A stretch of DNA of 9,229 bases from positions 1-9,229 of the forward strand of contig JAQCJA010000154.1 in the NCBI GenBank assembly GCA_027593305.1. The letters are read 5' to 3'. Below are positions 6,570 to 9,229 of this stretch, piece after piece. Made by a program: the position numbers and the translations under genes. Origin of the DNA: a bacterium. GTDB lineage: Bacteria > Latescibacterota > UBA2968 > UBA8231. The notes beneath the pieces are model-generated. The model saw only the letters and a list, made by a program, of their open reading frames with translations. It ran no database searches and had not been told where the DNA came from. Each line of letters opens with the position of its first letter. Positions within the stretch are counted from its first letter, which is position 1.

Positions 6570-7703
6570 TCAGGCCGGTTGCGGCAAAGCGCGAAGAACA
6601 AGGTCGATCTCGGCTTCGGTGTTGTATACGTGTGGTGACAGGCGAATCGTACCGGCTCTGTCGGTAAACTGCACGGAAGCCGCCGTCAGCGATCGGGCGA
6701 TTTCCTGTGAGGAAATGTCCTCAGCCTGGAAGGTGATGATTCCGGAGACTTCATCCGGGCGACGCGAGCCCAGGAGCTGGTATCTTTTTGCGGCGACACC
6801 GTCGGCAAGTAGCCGCGCCAGATGCAGAACGCGCGCCTCCACGGTGACCATGCCAATGTCAAGAAGCAGATCGATCGCGGCCTTGAGTCCGGCGATGCCC
6901 GCCGTGTTCTGCGAGCCTGTCTCAAAGCGACGGGCATCGGCATGGAGTTCCGTGTCGTAGTTGAGAAAATCATGCGCTGTAAGCACGCTGGCCCACCCGA
7001 GGCCGGCGACACGCAACCGGGCCAGGGCCCGGGGAGACGTGTAGAACAGGGCGCACCCCTCAGGACCCATGAGCCACTTGTGGCCGTCAGCTGCGAGACA
7101 GTCGATGCCCAACGCCCCGACGTCGATCTGCAACGCGCCCACACTCTGGATGCCGTCCACGACAAAGAGGATATCCCGCTCTCGACAGAGTGTCCCAAGA
7201 GCCGTCAGGTCATTGCGGAAACCCGAGAAGAACTCGACGGAACTGACACTCAGCACCCGGGTCCGCGCATCGATCGCCGAGTCGAAATCTTCGACCCGAA
7301 GACAGCCGTCCACCTCTGCGACCCAGCGGATTGACACGCCTCGATCACGGAGGTTGAGCCATGGATAGACGTTGGCAGGGAATTCGCCCCTGGCGATGAC
7401 GACGTTGTCTCCCGGACGCCAGTCGACTCCAAGCGCCACTGCAATCAGACCATCCGTCGTGTTTTTCAGGAAGGCGATCTGGCTCTCGTGCGCGCCGATG
7501 AGGCACGCAGCGCTGCAGCGTGCAGCAGTGCAGAGATCTTGCCATTGTGCGATGTGGGCCATGCCGTGTTCTGCGACATCTTGCACGATATCTCCCATTG
7601 CCTGGCAGACGGCAACGGACACGGGTGCCACAGAGGCATGATTCAGGTAGATGTAGCGCTCGGTGATAGGAAACTGTGAGCGCCGAAGCTCGGCTATGTC
7701 CAT
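6570..7703 (-). CDS. Class V PLP-dependent aminotransferase-fold enzyme
   Basis: This 377-residue fold-type I PLP enzyme is of the cysteine desulfurase/isopenicillin-N-epimerase-like group. Lys209 in D-G-H-K-W is the expected Schiff-base lysine. Asp183 and Gln186 in V-D-G-I-Q-S-V-G would contact the PLP ring. The N-terminal Y-L-N-H-A-S-V-A-P (19-27) and C-terminal I-R-L-S-P-H-V-Y-N (353-361) are typical of the group. The Cys-containing H-C-A loop of SufS/IscS-type desulfurases is absent (this part reads T-I-R-L-S-P-H), so sulfur transfer is unlikely. Aminotransferase, epimerase or lyase activity on an unknown substrate is inferred. The gene converges on rnr with 5 nt between stops and no obvious terminator between them. 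No ribosome-binding site precedes the ATG, and a candidate promoter would start transcription at about the ATG, so the message may be leaderless. Confidence 0.85.
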   Translation of the reverse strand: MDIAELRRSQFPITERYIYLNHASVAPVSVAVCQAMGDIVQDVAEHGMAHIAQWQDLCTAARCSAACLIGAHESQIAFLKNTTDGLIAVALGVDWRPGDNVVIARGEFPANVYPWLNLRDRGVSIRWVAEVDGCLRVEDFDSAIDARTRVLSVSSVEFFSGFRNDLTALGTLCRERDILFVVDGIQSVGALQIDVGALGIDCLAADGHKWLMGPEGCALFYTSPRALARLRVAGLGWASVLTAHDFLNYDTELHADARRFETGSQNTAGIAGLKAAIDLLLDIGMVTVEARVLHLARLLADGVAAKRYQLLGSRRPDEVSGIITFQAEDISSQEIARSLTAASVQFTDRAGTIRLSPHVYNTEAEIDLVLRALPQPA

Positions 7704-7709
7704 GAGCTG

Positions 7710-7737
7710 AAGATACCCGCAAACGCACCGTGATCAA
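7710..7737 (-). promoter_or_regulatory. Candidate promoter for the aminotransferase gene
   Basis: Read on the minus strand, TTGATC (7737-7732) and TATCTT (7715-7710) are separated by 16 bp and match four of six bases each to the -35 and -10 consensus. Transcription would begin about 7 nt further on, near 7703, which is the A of the start codon. Together with the missing ribosome-binding site, this suggests a leaderless message. The boxes are moderate matches only. Confidence 0.35.
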
Positions 7738-7747
7738 CTGCGATCAC
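7730..7747. promoter_or_regulatory. 18-bp palindrome between divergent genes
   Basis: GTGATC (7730-7735) and GATCAC (7742-7747) are perfect inverted 6-bp arms with a 6-bp spacer. It overlaps the candidate -35 box of the aminotransferase and lies 43 bp before the small membrane protein gene, a good place for a divergent operator. It is not a CRP site, since its GTGA and TCAC elements are 10 bp apart rather than 6. Confidence 0.4.
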
Positions 7748-7790
7748 AGCATCACGTTGACGACGACGGCATAACCTCTACCTTCGCTCG

Positions 7791-7958
7791 ATGATCAAAT
7801 TGCTGCTGTTTATGCTGCTCTGCACTCTGGGATACTACCTGATACGATCCCTGCGTCCCGAACCGCCTCTGGTGCGTGGCAGACGAAAGCGCGATGCCTT
7901 GCATATCGATTCGGAGCGCGTCGTGGATGCCCAGTTCGAGGACGTCGAACAGGAGTGA
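7791..7958 (+). CDS. 55-residue membrane-anchored small protein
   Basis: This short gene lies between the divergent promoter region and holA. The 55-residue product begins with a hydrophobic segment (L4-L5-L6-F-M-L-L ... Y-Y-L-I18), then a basic stretch (R19, R22, R29-R34) and an acidic C-terminus (V44-V-D-A-Q-F-E-D-V-E-Q-E55). The basic region just after the hydrophobic segment suggests a single-pass anchor with the short tail in the cytoplasm. Small proteins with this layout, ending in an acidic D-A-x-F-E-D-like tail, are familiar to me as hypotheticals in several bacterial lineages, but no function is known. ATG 7791 is chosen because the full hydrophobic helix follows; ATG 7812 would cut it. 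No ribosome-binding site is visible. A weak TTGACG (7757) and TACCTT (7779) pair would start transcription near the ATG. holA starts 25 nt after its stop, so co-transcription is likely. Confidence 0.6.
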   Translation: MIKLLLFMLLCTLGYYLIRSLRPEPPLVRGRRKRDALHIDSERVVDAQFEDVEQE

Positions 7959-7983
7959 CCCTTGCCGTGAGTCGAGTAAGCGG

Positions 7984-9027
7984 ATGAGTGCCGTCAAGCG
8001 GAACACGAAAAGGCAAACTACCCCTGCTGAAGTGCGTGCCAGCATCGACGCGAAGCAGGCGGCGCCTTTCTATCTGTTCCACGGAGAGGAATCCTACGGA
8101 CGGGAGCGGTTGTATCGTGAGACCCTCGCGCGTCTGCGGCCCGCTGTTGCGCCCGACTTCAATGTCGATGTATTCCACGGTGACAGCGTCGACACCGAAC
8201 GCTTTCTCGATATCTACAATTCCTACCCGATGATGGCGCCCCGTCGCGTGCTGGTGTTGCGCGATGCAGATCGTTTGCCAGCGCCCCAATGCAAAGCGCT
8301 GGAGCCGCTCGTTGAAACACCTTCCGAGACGACCGTCCTCGTCGCCATGGGTGGCAAGCTCGACATGCGAAGAAAGTTGTTCGGACAGATGTCACGGCAG
8401 GGGATGGCGATGGAATTCAAGATTCCCTACGAAGACAAACTCCCCGGGCTGATCCGTGAAATGGCTGCGGAGCGGCAGTTGGAGCTGGCGCCGGAAGCCG
8501 TGGACCGATTGCGGATGTACGTGGGCGTCCAACTGGCGGAGATGTCCAACGAGCTGGAAAAGCTTTCGATCTATCTCGGCGACCGCCCCGGCCCTGTGAC
8601 AGCCCAGGATGTGGAGGATCTCGTGGGGGTCTCCCGCGATGCCAGTGTGTTCGATTTTACCGATGCCGTGGGACGCGGGGACCGCCCGCAAGCCGTTGAG
8701 TTGCTGCACTCTCTTCTGTCCCAGGGGGAGGAGCCCCATCGAATCATACCCTTGTTGACGCGCCATCTCCAGTTGCTGTTGCGCACGCAGCAGTTGGAGA
8801 AGCAGCGGCTGGCACGCGACGAGATGGCGCGCGGGCTGGGCGTCGCGCCGTTTTTTGTCGATTCCTATCGCAAGCAGGCTCGCGCATCATCTGGGGCGAC
8901 GCTGTGGCGTGGATTGATGGCCCTGCGGCGGGCCGACGAACTGCTCAAGACAGGGGGGGGGAGAGCCCGCTATCGAGCGGTAATGGACCTCTGTTTGTCG
9001 ACGCTGACCCCGAACACTCGGGATTGA
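7984..9027 (+). CDS. holA: DNA polymerase III subunit delta
   Basis: The delta subunit opens the beta sliding clamp within the clamp-loader complex. The product is 347 residues, close to the usual 340-350. The N-terminal domain begins P-F-Y-L-F-H-G-E-E-S-Y (28-38), the family's degenerate nucleotide-fold start. Further family-like segments are S-N-E-L-E-K-L-S-I-Y-L-G (188-199), the segment R-D-A-S-V-F-D-F-T-D-A-V (218-229) and the collar domain with R-I-I-P-L-L-T-R-H-L-Q (253-263). The frame is open upstream to ATG 7876, but that extension overlaps the small membrane gene and is not delta-like, so ATG 7984 is the start. Its ribosome-binding site is weak. Nine Gs (8953-8961) encode T-G-G-G near the end, and the last codons lie inside a 23-bp tandem duplication. 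Confidence 0.9.
   Translation: MSAVKRNTKRQTTPAEVRASIDAKQAAPFYLFHGEESYGRERLYRETLARLRPAVAPDFNVDVFHGDSVDTERFLDIYNSYPMMAPRRVLVLRDADRLPAPQCKALEPLVETPSETTVLVAMGGKLDMRRKLFGQMSRQGMAMEFKIPYEDKLPGLIREMAAERQLELAPEAVDRLRMYVGVQLAEMSNELEKLSIYLGDRPGPVTAQDVEDLVGVSRDASVFDFTDAVGRGDRPQAVELLHSLLSQGEEPHRIIPLLTRHLQLLLRTQQLEKQRLARDEMARGLGVAPFFVDSYRKQARASSGATLWRGLMALRRADELLKTGGGRARYRAVMDLCLSTLTPNTRD
8953..8961 (+). repeat. G9 homopolymer in the 3' end of holA
   Basis: Nine consecutive Gs lie in the codons for T-G-G-G at residues 323-326 of the delta subunit. Runs this long slip during replication and transcription and are also prone to sequencing error. One G fewer gives a stop ten residues later (the taa spanning 8990-8992). 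One G more gives an alternative tail that ends in the second copy of the downstream 23-bp repeat. Confidence 0.9.
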
Positions 9028-9051
9028 CGACCCCCAACACTCGGGATTGAC
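9006..9051. repeat. 23-bp tandem duplication at the holA stop codon
   Basis: Copy 1 (9006-9028) and copy 2 (9029-9051) are adjacent and differ at one base only (G at 9012, C at 9035). Copy 1 covers the last codons and TGA stop of holA; copy 2 is intergenic. Each copy ends in ATTGAC, and copy 2 thereby supplies the -35 box TTGACT of the next promoter. Copy 1 can form a 5-bp hairpin, CCCGA-ACAC-TCGGG (9009-9022), which the mismatch weakens in copy 2. No T tract follows, so neither copy is a terminator. Confidence 0.95.
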
Positions 9052-9075
9052 TTCGATTGTTGGGCCCAGTATATT
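9047..9075 (+). promoter_or_regulatory. Near-consensus housekeeping promoter for trxA
   Basis: TTGACT (9047-9052) and TATATT (9070-9075) match five of six bases each to the -35 and -10 consensus and are separated by exactly 17 bp. Transcription should begin near 9082, giving a leader of about 100 nt before the trxA start. This is the best promoter in the window. Confidence 0.8.
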
Positions 9076-9095
9076 GTGGTTTCTTGTTAACCTAT

Positions 9096-9120
9096 GGTGA
9101 ATTCAGAACTTACCTTCACC
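9096..9120 (+). other. Hairpin in the trxA leader
   Basis: GGTGAA (9096-9101) and TTCACC (9115-9120) are perfect 6-bp arms with a 13-nt loop, in the first third of the predicted leader. The stem is short, so stability is modest. Confidence 0.35.
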
Positions 9121-9147
9121 AGCCCGCGCAGTGTAGCGGAGATGACG

Positions 9148-9166
9148 GCGTGGCCAAGAGCCACGC
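9148..9166 (+). promoter_or_regulatory. Stable hairpin just before the trxA ribosome-binding site
   Basis: GCGTGGC (9148-9154) and GCCACGC (9160-9166) form a perfect 7-bp, GC-rich stem with a 5-nt loop (CAAGA). It ends 2 nt before the purine-rich ribosome-binding site GAGGGGAG (9169-9176). It could protect the 5' end or modulate ribosome access; which of these is unknown. Confidence 0.5.
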
Positions 9167-9184
9167 ACGAGGGGAGATTTCCAG

Positions 9185-9229
9185 ATGGCCGAGCCCATCA
9201 CCCTGACCGATGACAACTTTGAGTCTGAG
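9185..9229 (+). CDS. trxA: Thioredoxin, N-terminal fragment (cut by window end)
   Basis: Fifteen codons are visible, reading M-A-E-P-I-T-L-T-D-D-N-F-E-S-E. The I-T-L-T-D-D-N-F-E pattern is the typical first beta strand and turn of bacterial thioredoxin, a cytoplasmic disulfide reductase whose W-C-G-P-C active site would follow just beyond the window. The start is well supported: GAGGGGAG lies 8 nt upstream, preceded by a strong promoter. Because the active site is not seen, a thioredoxin-domain relative cannot be excluded. The gene has its own promoter and is separate from holA in that sense, though read-through from holA is possible because no terminator lies between them. Confidence 0.75.
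   Translation, partial: MAEPITLTDDNFESE

Noticed and set aside
7730..7747. GTGATC-N6-GATCAC as a CRP/FNR-type site
   Set aside because: The GTGA and TCAC halves are 10 bp apart rather than the 6 bp of CRP sites, and TTGAT/ATCAA halves with FNR spacing are not present.
7876..7983. N-terminal extension of holA from ATG 7876
   Set aside because: It overlaps the 55-residue gene in another frame, is Ser/Arg-rich without similarity to the delta N-terminus, and the delta domain begins shortly after ATG 7984.
9009..9022. Hairpin CCCGA-ACAC-TCGGG at the holA end as a terminator
   Set aside because: The stem is only 5 bp and no T tract follows. A strong promoter lies just downstream, but no terminator is evident.
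9094..9213. A 39-codon upstream reading frame in the trxA leader overlapping the trxA start
   Set aside because: It has no ribosome-binding site and no recognisable protein features. Its presence is likely chance.

Overview
This window looks like ordinary chromosome from a moderately high-G+C, Gram-negative-type bacterium. The G+C content is judged by eye. A putative lipoprotein, a YihY-family inner-membrane protein, RNase R, DNA polymerase III delta and thioredoxin all fit a bacterial core genome. I see no phage, transposon, CRISPR array, tRNA or rRNA. The fusion of a DUF2225 domain to a GGDEF-like domain and the mix of gene neighbours suggest a less-studied lineage (deltaproteobacterial or FCB-type candidate phylum), but that placement is a guess.

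Layout. (1) Bases 1-141 are a leader with a possible terminator remnant and two perfect palindromes. (2) Bases 142-4125 hold a co-directional, probably co-transcribed block: a zinc-ribbon (DUF2225)/coiled-coil/degenerate-GGDEF protein, a HisN-type histidinol-phosphatase, a YihY/BrkB membrane protein and a small putative lipoprotein. (3) Bases 4126-4240 hold three consecutive perfect hairpins, the last followed by a T-rich tract, which closes the block. (4) Bases 4282-6564 encode RNase R. (5) Convergent to it, with a 5-nt gap, is a class V PLP-dependent aminotransferase (6570-7703, minus strand). (6) A divergent intergenic region (7704-7790) carries an 18-bp palindrome. It separates the aminotransferase from a 55-residue membrane-anchored protein (7791-7958) and holA (7984-9027). 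(7) holA ends in a 23-bp tandem duplication that also supplies the -35 box of a near-consensus promoter. That promoter drives a structured leader and the first 15 codons of thioredoxin (9185 to the window end).

How the genes work together: most are housekeeping (histidine biosynthesis, RNA decay, replication clamp loading, redox). The first gene is the least conventional. It joins a cysteine-rich DUF2225 module to a diguanylate-cyclase fold whose active site has been lost, so it looks like a sensor or scaffold rather than an enzyme. The most unusual DNA-level structure is at the 3' end of holA: a run of nine Gs followed by the 23-bp duplication. A one-base insertion in the G run would bring the reading frame to the same C-terminal peptide and stop codon in the second repeat copy.
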